A DNA stretch of 64,000 bases. It comes from JBBWZH01 sp035544115. GTDB taxonomy: Bacteria; Actinomycetota; Actinomycetes; Mycobacteriales; CADCTP01. Of the stretch, positions 8,747 to 17,712 are shown one piece after another. Under the pieces are notes generated by a model. That model saw only the letters and a list, made by a program, of their open reading frames with translations, searched no databases and was not told the origin of the DNA. The stretch spans positions 1,922,001 through 1,986,000 of the forward strand of contig OY970235.1 of assembly GCA_963714145.1 (NCBI GenBank). The letters run 5' to 3'. Position 1 is the first letter of the stretch. The number at the start of each line of letters is the position of its first letter. Position numbers and translations under genes: made by a program.

Positions 8747-9616
8747 TCAGTGCGAGCGCTGGTAGGCCTCCCAGGTGCGCTTGGTCACCGCCGGGCCGGT
8801 GTCGGGTCCGTGGCCGGCCAGGCCGTCGCGACCGAGGTAGTAGTCGCCTACCTGGGCCTGTGCCTGGCTGGCCAGGTCCGGGTCGCTGATCGCGACGGCG
8901 TGGATGTGCGCCCCCCACACGCCGGGGATGGCCGTGCGGTACCAGGCCGCGAAGCCCACCTCGCGCAGTTGGCGGACGACGTTCGTCCGGGTCGCTGCGG
9001 TCATCCCGCTGATCGAGATGTCCACCACGCCGCCGCCGTCGTGGGTGCCCGCCGACGAGCCGACGCCGGGGTGGTAGGAGCCCTGGCTGAGGGTGAGGAC
9101 GCGGCCGGCCCGCCGCTGCGCCTCCTGCAGCATCGCGCGGGTGCGGGTGTTGACGGTCTTGCCCTGGTAGCTCACCCGCGAGCCGGAGCTGACCGGGCGG
9201 ACCACGTCGAACCGGCCGGCCCCGAGCCTGGTCAGCGAGGTCCGTCCGGGCAGGCCGTTCGCATCCAGGCCGGTGTAGCCGAGGGACCGCTGGTAGGCGG
9301 CGTACGCCGATTTGGTGACGGTCCCGAAGTGGCCGTCGATGTATGTGCTGGCGAGCAGGTGGCGGGCGGCGAGGGCCCGCTCGACGAGCAGCACGCTCGG
9401 GCCGCTGCCGGGCGTCACGCCGGTCCCGCTCTTGACCGGGTCGCGTTGGGCCGCGAGCAGGATCGCCTCCATGTTCGCGTCCGGCAGCGCGGCAGCCGTG
9501 GCGGCCGGGGCGGTGCGCTCGGTGGCGCCGGACGACTGCTGGACCAGCACGAGTGACGCCGGCGCGGCGAGGGCGAGGAGCGCCAGGAAGCCGGTGACCG
9601 GCCTCGGGAGTGCCAT
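8747..9616 (-). CDS. Secreted peptidoglycan-binding / M15-type peptidase-like protein
   Basis: 289 residues. ATG 9616 (MALPRPVTG) is preferred over the ATG 15 nt upstream because GGAGAA lies 8 nt before it. A signal peptide covers about residues 1-30. A PG_binding_1-like domain follows (HFGTVTKSAYAAYQRSLG and TGLDANGLPGRTSLTRLG). The C-terminal half has the zinc-site pattern of D-Ala-D-Ala carboxypeptidase-like folds: SSAGTHDGGGVVDIS supplies H and D, and VWGAHIHAVAI supplies the third ligand. It is expected to trim or bind peptidoglycan outside the membrane. It is divergent from the FHA/kinase pair, sharing a roughly 115-nt promoter region. Confidence 0.82.
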   Translation of the reverse strand: MALPRPVTGFLALLALAAPASLVLVQQSSGATERTAPAATAAALPDANMEAILLAAQRDPVKSGTGVTPGSGPSVLLVERALAARHLLASTYIDGHFGTVTKSAYAAYQRSLGYTGLDANGLPGRTSLTRLGAGRFDVVRPVSSGSRVSYQGKTVNTRTRAMLQEAQRRAGRVLTLSQGSYHPGVGSSAGTHDGGGVVDISISGMTAATRTNVVRQLREVGFAAWYRTAIPGVWGAHIHAVAISDPDLASQAQAQVGDYYLGRDGLAGHGPDTGPAVTKRTWEAYQRSH

Positions 9617-9733
9617 GAGACTTTTCTCCATATCTGGGAGGTAATTTCGCTATTGGCCGCAACCCGCCGGTACGGCACACTCGTGCGGTCGCTCAGGGCG
9701 TCCCGACAGCGGTCCGGATGGGAGGCGGGTGCC

Positions 9734-10486
9734 GTGCCAGCGTGGATCGAGAAACCGGATCGCGGCAGGGCAGCCCCTGCCCCCCAGCCGCCGGTGCGGG
9801 ACGACGGCCCGCTGTTCGTGGTCAGCTACGCCGACGACGACCCCTATCCGTTCTGGGACGGCACCCGGATGCTGTTCGGCCGGGACGACGACGTCTGCCA
9901 GATCCCGATCTGGGAGCAGGTCAACGCGCGGACGCTGTCCCGGGTCGCCGGCGAGCTGTGGTGTACCGGCGGGCAGATGTGGGTGCGCAACCTGTCCGCG
10001 GCGCACGAGCTGGTCGTCGGCGGACCCACCTCGGCGCAGGTGCTGCCGGCCCGCCTCGGCGCCGACCCGGGCCCGGCCTGCTCACTACCGGCGCCGCACA
10101 CGACGGTGACCGCCCCGAGCACCGGCACCTGGACGCTGACGGTCGGCCGGGTCGGCGGGCCGGACCACGCCCAGAACCTGACGCTGCGGGTCGAGAACGT
10201 TCCCGACCGGCACCGGGCCACGGCGGAGGCGCTGTGCGCGCCACTGCTGGCCGGCGGGCCGGCGCCCGCCACGTACGCGCAGATCGCCGCCGCCACGGGC
10301 TGGACCGAGCGGGTCGCGCGGCGCCGGGTGGAGGAGCTGTCCGCGCACTACCAGGCGCAGATCGAGGCTCTTCCGGGCGGCCGGCTGCCCGGTGAGACGC
10401 TGCCGCAGGCGGTGGCCCGGATCCTGGTCGCCCGGGGCAAACTCGGCGTCCCACCCCGGCCCGGCGCCCCACGACCGGCATCATGA
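9734..10486 (+). CDS. FHA-like domain protein with C-terminal winged-helix-like region
   Basis: 250 residues. GTG 9734 (MPAWIEKPD) is chosen for GGGAGG 8 nt upstream; the longer frame would run into the divergent promoter region. Residues about 30-145 form a beta-rich domain of FHA type (TRMLFGRDDDV, then VNARTLSRVAGEL and MWVRNLSAAHELVV), which in this family binds phosphothreonine. Residues about 170-225 are helical and look like a winged helix (YAQIAAATGWTERVARRRVEEL). The stop overlaps the start of the Ser/Thr kinase by 4 nt, so the two are translationally coupled and the protein is the probable substrate or adaptor of that kinase. That partnership is inferred from context. Confidence 0.75.
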   Translation: MPAWIEKPDRGRAAPAPQPPVRDDGPLFVVSYADDDPYPFWDGTRMLFGRDDDVCQIPIWEQVNARTLSRVAGELWCTGGQMWVRNLSAAHELVVGGPTSAQVLPARLGADPGPACSLPAPHTTVTAPSTGTWTLTVGRVGGPDHAQNLTLRVENVPDRHRATAEALCAPLLAGGPAPATYAQIAAATGWTERVARRRVEELSAHYQAQIEALPGGRLPGETLPQAVARILVARGKLGVPPRPGAPRPAS

Positions 10487-11985
10487 CCGGACCGGACAGC
10501 ACCGTCCCGGGCCGCGGGTCGTGGTTGCCCGAGGGTTTCGAGGCGATCGGACCGCCGCTCGGGGTCGGTGCGACCGCGGTCGTCTGGCCGGCCCGCCGGG
10601 TGCTGGACGGCCGCGAGCTCGCGCTGAAGGTCTGGCGGCGCCCGTTCGCGGACGACAGCGAGCGGGCGAGGTTCCGCCGGGAGATCCGCCGGCAGGCCGC
10701 GCTGAACGAGGTCAGCGGGCACATCGTCACCTACACCTGGGCCGAGGAGGACCCCAGGCAGGGCACGCCGTGGATCGGCACCCTGCGGCACGGGTCGTCG
10801 CTGCAGCAGCTGCTGGAACGCGGCGGGCCGCCGCTCCCGCGGCGGCTGGTGCTGTGCGCCGATCTGCTGGCCGGGCTGGCGGCGATGCACGGCCAGGGGT
10901 TGGTGCACCGTGACGTCAAGCCGGCGAACGTGCTGGCCGACGGCAGCCGGGCGAAGCTCTGCGACCTTGGTCTGGTCCTGGACCGCGCCGGCTGGACCCA
11001 GGACGGTGCCGCCGGAACCCCCCGCTACCTGGCGCCCGAGCTGCTCCGCGGCGGCCAGCCGTCGCCGCGCTCGGACGTGTACTCGGCCGCCCGCACCATC
11101 ACCGAGACGCTGGGGCCGGGCCTGCCCGCGCCGCTGCGGCGGCTGCTGACCGCGGCGGCGTCCGGGAACCCGGCTGACCGGCCGACCGACGCGGCTGCGT
11201 TCGCGGTCCAGTTCCGGCACGCCTGCGCGGAGCTGGGCGAACTGCTGCCGGCACCGCTGCCGGGACGGTCGGAGAGCTCGTCCGCGCGTCCGGACGGCGG
11301 CGTGCACGCGGCTCCGGTCGCCCGGCCGCGCCGGCGCCGCCCGGCCCTGGTCGCCGTCGCCGGCGTGGCCGTGGCCGCCGCCGCGGCGGCCGTGCTGGTG
11401 CCCGGACCCGGTGACCGGTCCGGCGGCGGTCCGGGCCCCGCCGCGTTCGCCACACCGTCGGCGGCTCCGGCGGCGACGACCCGCTCGACGGCGCGCCCAT
11501 CGACGGCCCGCCCGCCGACGTCCAGCCCGGCGCGGACCAGACCGGCGACGGGCCGTCCGGATGCCCGCGTGGCCGCGCCGGACATCGGGCCCGGCGGCGA
11601 CCCGGTTGTCCTGCCGGCGACCCGGTCCGGGCGGTGCGACCAGGTTCTCGCCGGCGCGCGCACCGGCGAGGAGCGCTCCTACCGCGTCGACGGCACGGTG
11701 GTCGCCGTCCTGCAGACCTTCAGCAGCAGCGCCGAGCAGCGCAGCTGCGCGCGGCTGGTGAAGCCGGTCGGCAGCCCGGACGTCGGTGTCCGGACCCACC
11801 TGGCGCTGACCTTGTGCGGCGACGGCAACTCCTGCGACAGCGACTGGCACGGCTACACCAACTACGCCGGTCCGGTCATCGTCGGGTCCCGTTCGGGATG
11901 CGTCAGCTGGCGCATCTCGGTCCGGGACCGGACCGGCACGCGCTGGCTGGTCCGCGACGCCGTGGGCTCCGCCGGCTGCCCGTGA
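10483..11985 (+). CDS. Transmembrane serine/threonine protein kinase with extracellular sensor region
   Basis: 500 residues, ATG overlapping the upstream stop (ATGA). The kinase domain spans about residues 20-255: Gly-rich loop LGVGATAVV, ATP lysine ALK at 49, catalytic HRDVKPANVL at 142-151, DLG at 161-163 in place of DFG, and AGTPRYLAPE. An Ala/Pro-rich linker leads to one membrane helix at about 287-307. A Ser/Thr-rich stalk and an extracellular domain of about 150 residues with cysteine pairs follow (SGRCDQVL, QRSCARL, LTLCGDGNSCD, SGCVSW). No PASTA repeats are present, so the ligand is probably not muropeptide. It likely signals through the FHA-like protein encoded just upstream. Confidence 0.9.
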   Translation: MTGPDSTVPGRGSWLPEGFEAIGPPLGVGATAVVWPARRVLDGRELALKVWRRPFADDSERARFRREIRRQAALNEVSGHIVTYTWAEEDPRQGTPWIGTLRHGSSLQQLLERGGPPLPRRLVLCADLLAGLAAMHGQGLVHRDVKPANVLADGSRAKLCDLGLVLDRAGWTQDGAAGTPRYLAPELLRGGQPSPRSDVYSAARTITETLGPGLPAPLRRLLTAAASGNPADRPTDAAAFAVQFRHACAELGELLPAPLPGRSESSSARPDGGVHAAPVARPRRRRPALVAVAGVAVAAAAAAVLVPGPGDRSGGGPGPAAFATPSAAPAATTRSTARPSTARPPTSSPARTRPATGRPDARVAAPDIGPGGDPVVLPATRSGRCDQVLAGARTGEERSYRVDGTVVAVLQTFSSSAEQRSCARLVKPVGSPDVGVRTHLALTLCGDGNSCDSDWHGYTNYAGPVIVGSRSGCVSWRISVRDRTGTRWLVRDAVGSAGCP

Positions 11986-12483
11986 GCACCGGCGGGCTCA
12001 ACCCACGCCGGGTCCGGGGGAGACCGACGTACCCGGCCTGTCGTAGCCCTGTTCGCCGGCGCTTGAATTACCGACGGTCGCGGCTTATATACGCTGCGTT
12101 ATATCGGCTCGATGAATTCCCGGAGAGGTGCCCCCGCTCAGGCTGATCAGCCTTCGTATTGATGACATCGTCCGTTTGTCGGACGCTATCTACCGGGGCC
12201 CGGAACAATTGTCCGAATGGGGCGGTCGGGTGGGGTCGGCCGAGTCGGTTCGGGTGAAGCGTCACCCGCTCGGATGGGCGGCTGCTACGGTGCGGGGGCG
12301 CCAACCAGTTTCGCCTCGCAAGGTGCGCACAATAGTGCCGGGGCCGCGTCGCGAAGCTCGGAGAACGGGGGATTGGCGGCGCCGGGATTCTTGGCGGGCT
12401 GCCGACGGCGGCCGCCTGGGTATCGATCTGGCCGGCGACTGTCCGCGTTCTGCGCAATACCATTCATCGAGCTGGGGGAAATC
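11986..12483 (+). other. Long leader region upstream of the secreted cadherin-like protein
   Basis: About 500 nt with no convincing gene. The stretch at 12080-12125 is AT-richer (TTATATACGCTGCGTTATAT) and may hold the promoter. A perfect 14-bp palindrome lies within it (listed separately). I checked for a c-di-AMP-type riboswitch, which is common before secreted-protein genes in actinomycetes, and could not recognise its conserved parts. Confidence 0.4.
12140..12153. promoter_or_regulatory. Perfect 14-bp palindrome, candidate operator
   Basis: AGGCTGATCAGCCT is a perfect dyad about 330 nt upstream of the start at 12484 and about 25-60 nt after the AT-rich promoter-like stretch. A dimeric repressor site is the simplest reading; the cognate regulator is unknown. 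Confidence 0.35.
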
Positions 12484-14709
12484 ATGGTGTTCGCAAGTCG
12501 ACCACGACACGGATGGCCGGATGGCGGCGGGGGACGGGTACCGCGGACCGCTGGCGCACGGCAACGCTGGGGGCGTGGGCTGCGGATCGGCGTGGTCGCG
12601 GCGGCCGTCGCGGCGATGACCGCCGGTAGCTTCGTTGCGGGTGCGGTGTCCGCGACGGCGGCGCCGCCGGCCGGATATGTCCCGATGAGCGCGCTCATCA
12701 ACGCTGACTCGGTGACAACCGTCGGCGGAATCACCGACGCCGCCGATAACCCGATCAGCCTGGAGCAGTACGCCGCGCAGCGTGCCGGGTATACGGTCAC
12801 GGTCGTATCCGGTGCGCAATGGGCCGCCATGACCGCGGCGGAATTCGCCCGGTACCAGGTCCTCGTGATCGGTGACCCGTTCTGTTCCATAGTGCCCGAG
12901 TCGGCCACCGGCAATGCCGCGGTATGGGCCCCGGTCGTTATGGGGACGTCCGGCCAGAACACGGCCGTCGGGAACCGGGTCGTGGTCGGTACCGACCCGG
13001 AATGGCACTACGCGAACGGCGGTGGTGGCGGTGCTCCGACCGATCCGGCGAACCCGTCGACGGCCGGTGCCGAGCACCTCGTGCAGAGCGGAATCACGTA
13101 TGCCGGCGGCGTGTCCGGTGCCACCGGCATCTACTTCGACACGACCTGCGGCGACAACGGCAGCGCCATGTCGGTCCTCAATTCGCTCAGTGCGGCGGGC
13201 ACCGGCTTCACCCAGAACACCAGCCCGCCCTGCGGCGGGAGTGTTCAGTTGATCGCCGCCAACCCGGTGTTCTCGTCCCTGACCGACGCGGACATCCAGG
13301 GCTGGGGCTGCTCCGACCACACGACCTACCCGACCTACCCGACGGACTGGCAGCCGCTCGCCATTGCCACCGACACACCCACCCAGCCGACCTGCGGCAC
13401 CGACCCGGCGACCAACACCACCGCGTGTGGCGAGGCATACGTTCTCCTCGCCGGCGCCGGCATCGTGGTGGCCGCGCCGAACCTGGCGATGAGCCCGCTT
13501 ACCGGCAGCAGCCCGGCCGGCGGCACCCACACGGTCACCGCCACGGTGGCCCAGGCCGGCGTTCCGCTGGCCGGCCAGACCGTCGCCTTCGAGGTGACCG
13601 GGCAGAACGCCGGCGTCACCGGGACGTGCGGACCCGCGTCGTGCATCACCGGCGCGACCGGCCAGGTGACGTTCACCTACGCCGACACCCACGGCGCCGG
13701 CACGGACACGATCAACGCCAGCATCACGATCGCCGGGAGCACCCAGCACGCGACCGCCGCACAGCTGTGGACGGCGGTCGTTCCGGTGAACGTGGCGCCG
13801 GTGGCCGGGAATGTCTCGGCGACGACCGCGCAGGGCACGCCGGTGCCGGTGGTGCTGTCGGCTACTGACGCTGATGGTGACGCGCTGACGTACACAATGA
13901 TGACCGGTCCGGCGCACGGGACGCTGAGTGGCACCGCGCCGAACCTGACCTACACCCCGGCCGCCGGCTACAGCGGCCCGGACTCGTTCACGTACAAGGC
14001 GAACGACGGCAAGGTCGACTCCAACACCGCCACCGCCACGCTGACCGTCACGCCCGTCACCGGCACCTGCCTGCGGACGGCTCCGACCGTCGACACGGTG
14101 GTCTCCGCCGATCAGAAGACCGCCGCCGGCAAGCTCGTCTCGCCCAAGCTGGTCACCACCGGCGGCGGGGAACTCGTGCTGGCGTTCATCGAGGCCGACG
14201 GCCCGGCCGCGGCCACCCAGAAGATCACCGCCGTCACCGGCGCTGGGCTGACCTGGACGCTCAAGGCCCGCTCCAACGCCACGTATGGCACCACCGAGGT
14301 GTGGCAGACCTACGCCGCCGCACCCGTCACCGGCGCCATGACCGCGACCTTGGCCAAGTCCGGCTATGACGGGGCGATCACCGTCGCCGCGTTCAAGGGA
14401 GCGGCCGCAAGCGTCGCCGCCGTCAGCACCGCCAGCGGTGTCACCGGCATGCCGTCCACCACCCTCACTCCGACCGGCTGCAACTCGCTGGTCTGGGCGG
14501 CCGGACACGACTGGTCGCACGCCACGGCACCGATTGCCGCGGCCGGCCAGACCCTCGTCCACACGTTCGTGGACAAGCGCGTCCACGACTCCTACTGGAC
14601 GCAGTCCGTCGGCACCCCGACCAGGTTGGGAACGCCGGTAACCGTCCGGGACACCGTCCCGATCAATGACCGGTGGACCCTGGCGGCAGTGGAGATCGCC
14701 GCCAGCTGA
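12484..14709 (+). CDS. Secreted protein with Ig-like and cadherin-like (Big_9/VCBS type) domains
   Basis: 741 residues. ATG 12484 (MVFASRPRHGW) follows GGGGGA; upstream codons of the same frame look non-coding. A long positively charged N region and a hydrophobic stretch end near ATAAPPAGY, giving a signal peptide of about 60 residues. Residues about 65-320 are a Gly/Thr-rich domain I cannot name. An Ig-like segment follows (GGTHTVTATVAQAGVPLAGQ, CGPASCITGATGQVTFTYAD). A cadherin-like repeat then follows (VLSATDADGDALTYTM, GYSGPDSFTYKANDG). The C-terminal 200 residues form a beta-rich module seen in other actinomycete exoproteins. A role as a surface or adhesive protein is inference. A strong terminator follows. 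Confidence 0.8.
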   Translation: MVFASRPRHGWPDGGGGRVPRTAGARQRWGRGLRIGVVAAAVAAMTAGSFVAGAVSATAAPPAGYVPMSALINADSVTTVGGITDAADNPISLEQYAAQRAGYTVTVVSGAQWAAMTAAEFARYQVLVIGDPFCSIVPESATGNAAVWAPVVMGTSGQNTAVGNRVVVGTDPEWHYANGGGGGAPTDPANPSTAGAEHLVQSGITYAGGVSGATGIYFDTTCGDNGSAMSVLNSLSAAGTGFTQNTSPPCGGSVQLIAANPVFSSLTDADIQGWGCSDHTTYPTYPTDWQPLAIATDTPTQPTCGTDPATNTTACGEAYVLLAGAGIVVAAPNLAMSPLTGSSPAGGTHTVTATVAQAGVPLAGQTVAFEVTGQNAGVTGTCGPASCITGATGQVTFTYADTHGAGTDTINASITIAGSTQHATAAQLWTAVVPVNVAPVAGNVSATTAQGTPVPVVLSATDADGDALTYTMMTGPAHGTLSGTAPNLTYTPAAGYSGPDSFTYKANDGKVDSNTATATLTVTPVTGTCLRTAPTVDTVVSADQKTAAGKLVSPKLVTTGGGELVLAFIEADGPAAATQKITAVTGAGLTWTLKARSNATYGTTEVWQTYAAAPVTGAMTATLAKSGYDGAITVAAFKGAAASVAAVSTASGVTGMPSTTLTPTGCNSLVWAAGHDWSHATAPIAAAGQTLVHTFVDKRVHDSYWTQSVGTPTRLGTPVTVRDTVPINDRWTLAAVEIAAS

Positions 14710-14728
14710 CGATATCCACCCACTACTG

Positions 14729-14771
14729 CGGAGGTCGCCTTCCCCGTCCCCCCGGGGGAAGGCGACCTCCG
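14729..14771. terminator. Bidirectional hairpin terminator between converging genes
   Basis: A perfect 17-bp stem (CGGAGGTCGCCTTCCCC with its complement) and a 9-nt loop lie between the secreted protein gene ending at 14709 and the response regulator ending at 14829. Confidence 0.85.
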
Positions 14772-14828
14772 TCGCCGCGCGGGGAGCTACCGGGTGAGTA
14801 CCACCGCCGGCGGGCGCGGTGGTGGGGT

Positions 14829-15503
14829 TCAGGCTGGCGTGGTCGGTGGTGCGATGCGGTAGCCGACCGCGGGTGTGGTGGTGATGACGGGTGGTTGGCC
14901 GAGTTTCCGGCGTAGCCGGCCGATGGTGACGGTGACGGTGTTGGTGAACGGGTCGGCGTGTTCGTCCCAGACCTGTTCGAGCAGGTCTTCGGTGCTGAGG
15001 TGGGCGGGGCTGGCGCGCAGGAGCGCTTCGAGCAGGGCGAACTCCTTCACCGACAGGTCCAGGTGGCGGCCGTCCCGGGTGGCGGCGCGGCGGGTCGGGT
15101 CGAGTTCGATGCCTGCGGCGCGCAGCGTGCGGGCCCGGGCCGAGGGTTGACGGCGGGCCAGGGCGTGGATGCGCAGCACCAGCTCCGGGAAGTGGAAGGG
15201 CTTGGCGAGGTAGTCGTCCGCGCCGATGGTCAGGCCGCTGACCCGGTCGCCGGGTGTGCCGGCCGCGGTCAGCATCAGGATCATGATCCGCGGGTCGCGT
15301 TCGGCGATCATCTGGCAGAGCGTGTCGCCGTGGATGCCGGGCAGGTCACGGTCGAGGACGACCACGTCGTACGGGTTGAGATCGAGTTTGGCGGCGGCGT
15401 CCAGGCCGTCGTGGGCGATGTCGACGGCCATGCCCTGGTCCCGCAGGCCCTCGGCCACGATGGTGGCCAGCGCGCGGGCGTCCTCGACCACAAGCACTCT
15501 CAC
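14829..15503 (-). CDS. OmpR-family response regulator
   Basis: 224 residues. The receiver domain (1-115) has the acidic pocket VVEDAR, the phospho-acceptor in VVLDRDLPG (D51), the switch threonine in LMLTAAG, and the lysine in YLAKPFHF. The C-terminal winged helix (about 125-222) carries LSVKEFALLEALLR and the recognition region TNTVTVTIGRLRRKLG. The ATG overlaps the stop of the histidine kinase gene by 4 nt, so it is translated with its partner. It probably binds the 11-nt-phased direct repeats upstream of the ABC exporter genes; that is inferred from position. Confidence 0.93.
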   Translation of the reverse strand: MRVLVVEDARALATIVAEGLRDQGMAVDIAHDGLDAAAKLDLNPYDVVVLDRDLPGIHGDTLCQMIAERDPRIMILMLTAAGTPGDRVSGLTIGADDYLAKPFHFPELVLRIHALARRQPSARARTLRAAGIELDPTRRAATRDGRHLDLSVKEFALLEALLRASPAHLSTEDLLEQVWDEHADPFTNTVTVTIGRLRRKLGQPPVITTTPAVGYRIAPPTTPA

Positions 15504-16675
15504 CGCGGCACCCCGGCTGCCGCGGTGGTCAGTGGCAGGGTGATCGCGACGCGCAGCCCGCCCTCGGGTCTGGCCCGGAGGTCGAGGTGTCCGCCGTGGG
15601 TGGTGGCGATGGCCGCGACGATGGACAGGCCGAGTCCGGATCCGTGCGCGTTGCCGGTGCGTTCGGTACCGAGCCGGTGGAACGGTTGCGCCAGCCGGCT
15701 CACCTGTTCGGGGTCGAGCTGGTGTCCGCCGGTCTCCACCACGAACAGCGCTGCCGGGCCGTTGGCGGTGGCTCTGACCTGGATCCAGCCGCCGGGATGG
15801 TTGTGGGTCACGGCGTTGTCGATCACGTTGTCGATCATGCGGGACAGCAGCGTGCGGCTGCCGTCGATCCAGATGTGGTCGTCGAGGTGATTGTGGACGG
15901 TCAGGCCCATGGTGATGATGTCCGCGGATCGGGCCTCCAGGGCCTCGGACACCAGCCGGGCGAGCGGCATGGTGACCGGGTCGGGCGGGGCGCTGTGCTG
16001 GGTCCGGGCGAGCGTGAGCAGCCCGTCCAGCAGGTGGTCGATCTGGTCGAGTTCGGTGTGCAGCCGATCAGCCAGGGCGGTGGTCTGCGCCGGGATGGGC
16101 AGTGGTTTGGCCATCGCCACGTCCAGCGCCGCGCGCATGGTGGTCAGCGGGGTGCGTAGTTCGTGCGAGGCGTTGGCGGCGAACAGGCGCTGCGCGTCGA
16201 AGGCGGCCTCGAGGCGCTCCAGCAGCCCGTCGATGGTGTCCGCGAGGTCTTTGACTTCGTCGTGGGGCGCGGTGACGGCCAGCCGCTCGTGCAGGTTGTC
16301 CGCGGTGATCCGGCGGGTTGCCGCGGTGATCGTGCGCAGCGGCCGCAGCACCCGGCCGGCGACGGTGCGGCCCAGGACCGCCGAGGCCGCGGCCATGACC
16401 ACCAGCGCGATCGTCGCGCCGGTGAGCAGTTGACGCACCTGCTGCGCGTGCACCTCGTCCAGTTGGGCCTGGAGCGCGGCGATGCGCTGCTGCGCGGCGG
16501 CCGGCGCGGACTGATTCGGGTCGGCCTGGTTGGTGCGCTTGGTGTCGCCGAGGGACAGCAGAACGGTGATGGCCAGCAGCGCGGCGCCGGACAGCAGGAA
16601 CAGGGTCAGGTACAGGACGGTGAAGCGCAGCCGTACGCCGCGGCCTCGTAGTCCGAGGCGTCGTGACCAGCTCAT
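15500..16675 (-). CDS. Membrane sensor histidine kinase (HAMP, HisKA, HATPase)
   Basis: 391 residues from ATG 16675 (MSWSRRLGLRG), chosen for GGAAAGGG upstream and because a longer frame would overlap the divergent ABC gene. Two membrane helices (about 19-42 and 94-116) flank a short extracellular loop with a Gln-rich helix. A HAMP linker follows (GRVLRPLRTITAATRRI). The HisKA box is FAANASHELRTPLTTMRA with the phospho-histidine. The HATPase domain has N box NVIDNAVTH and G box GSGLGLSIVAA. It is the first gene of the operon with the response regulator and is divergent from the ABC exporter it probably controls. Confidence 0.92.
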   Translation of the reverse strand: MSWSRRLGLRGRGVRLRFTVLYLTLFLLSGAALLAITVLLSLGDTKRTNQADPNQSAPAAAQQRIAALQAQLDEVHAQQVRQLLTGATIALVVMAAASAVLGRTVAGRVLRPLRTITAATRRITADNLHERLAVTAPHDEVKDLADTIDGLLERLEAAFDAQRLFAANASHELRTPLTTMRAALDVAMAKPLPIPAQTTALADRLHTELDQIDHLLDGLLTLARTQHSAPPDPVTMPLARLVSEALEARSADIITMGLTVHNHLDDHIWIDGSRTLLSRMIDNVIDNAVTHNHPGGWIQVRATANGPAALFVVETGGHQLDPEQVSRLAQPFHRLGTERTGNAHGSGLGLSIVAAIATTHGGHLDLRARPEGGLRVAITLPLTTAAAGVPR

Positions 16676-16722
16676 CGGTGCCCTTTCCGGTGCCGGCCCT
16701 CCAGGATGCCGGGTCCGACCTA

Positions 16723-16741
16723 ACAGCGGCATGACAGCGGC
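16723..16741. promoter_or_regulatory. Direct repeat ACAGCGGC x2 with 11-nt period, candidate OmpR-type binding site
   Basis: ACAGCGGC at 16723-16730 recurs at 16734-16741, exactly one helical turn apart. It sits in the 107-nt gap between the divergent kinase (16675) and ABC ATPase (16783) genes. OmpR-family regulators bind tandem half-sites with this spacing. Confidence 0.5.
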
Positions 16742-16782
16742 CGTTCGGACCGCGTTATGCCCGGCTCCGTACACCTTCGGCC

Positions 16783-17712
16783 ATGCACCCACCCATCGAA
16801 GTCAACGAGTTGCGCAAGCGCTACGGCCCGGCGGTGGCGCTGGACGGGATGTCCTTCACCGTGGCGGCCGGGCAGGTGACCGGGTTCATCGGCCCCAACG
16901 GCGCCGGCAAGTCCACCACGATGCGGGCGATCCTCGGCCTGGACGCCCCCGACGCGGGAACCGCCCTGGTCGCCGGGCGGCCGTACCGGGAGCTGCGGCG
17001 TCCGCTGTGCCACGTCGGCTCGCTGCTGGACGCCGCGGCGCTGCAGCCCAGCCGCAGCGGCAGAAACCACCTGCTCTGGCTGGCCCACTCCCAGGGTCTG
17101 ACCGGCGGGCGGGTCGACGCGGTGATCGACCAGTCCGGCCTGCAGGGCGTGGCCCGGCGCAAGGCGGGCGGCTACTCGCTGGGCATGCGGCAGCGGCTCG
17201 GGATCGCCGCGGCGATGCTGGGCGACCCACCCGTGATCATCCTGGACGAGCCGTTCAACGGCATGGATCCGGAGGGCATCGTGTGGATGCGTGGCTTCCT
17301 GACCTCGTTGGCCGGCCAGGGCCGGGCGGTGCTGGTGTCCAGCCACCTGATGAGCGAACTGCAGGACACCGCCGGCCATCTGGTCATCGTCGGCCGTGGC
17401 AAGGTCATCGCCGACACCAGCACAGCGGCGCTGCTGACCGCGGCGTCCGGCGGCCGGGTCACGCTGCGCACACCGGCGCTGCCCGAGGCAGCGCGGCTGC
17501 TGGAGCGCGCCGGTGCCACCGTGGCCGCCGCCGGCCACGACACCCTGACCATCTCCGGGGTCGCTCCAGAGCGCGTGGTGACGCTGCTGGGCGCGGCCGG
17601 CGTGCCGTTCGCCGAGGTGTCCGCACCGCGCGCCACCTTGGCAGAGGCCTATCTGCAGCTCACCCGCGACGCGGTCGAGTTCCGCGCCGGCACGGTCGGG
17701 GAGGCGACGTGA
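16783..17712 (+). CDS. ABC transporter ATP-binding protein
   Basis: 309 residues. Walker A is GPNGAGKST at about residue 39, the signature reads YSLGMRQRLG, Walker B is VIILDEP, and the switch histidine is in LVSSHLM. The C-terminal 90 residues are the usual extension of drug- and lantibiotic-type exporters. There is no clear ribosome site. TACACC lies 7 nt before the ATG, suggesting a leaderless transcript. The gene is followed by two permeases with 1-nt and 4-nt overlaps, forming an exporter of the ABC-2 class whose substrate is unknown. Confidence 0.92.
   Translation: MHPPIEVNELRKRYGPAVALDGMSFTVAAGQVTGFIGPNGAGKSTTMRAILGLDAPDAGTALVAGRPYRELRRPLCHVGSLLDAAALQPSRSGRNHLLWLAHSQGLTGGRVDAVIDQSGLQGVARRKAGGYSLGMRQRLGIAAAMLGDPPVIILDEPFNGMDPEGIVWMRGFLTSLAGQGRAVLVSSHLMSELQDTAGHLVIVGRGKVIADTSTAALLTAASGGRVTLRTPALPEAARLLERAGATVAAAGHDTLTISGVAPERVVTLLGAAGVPFAEVSAPRATLAEAYLQLTRDAVEFRAGTVGEAT

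Noticed and set aside
11986..12483. c-di-AMP or other riboswitch in the long leader
   Set aside because: No conserved core could be recognised by eye; a covariance search would be needed.
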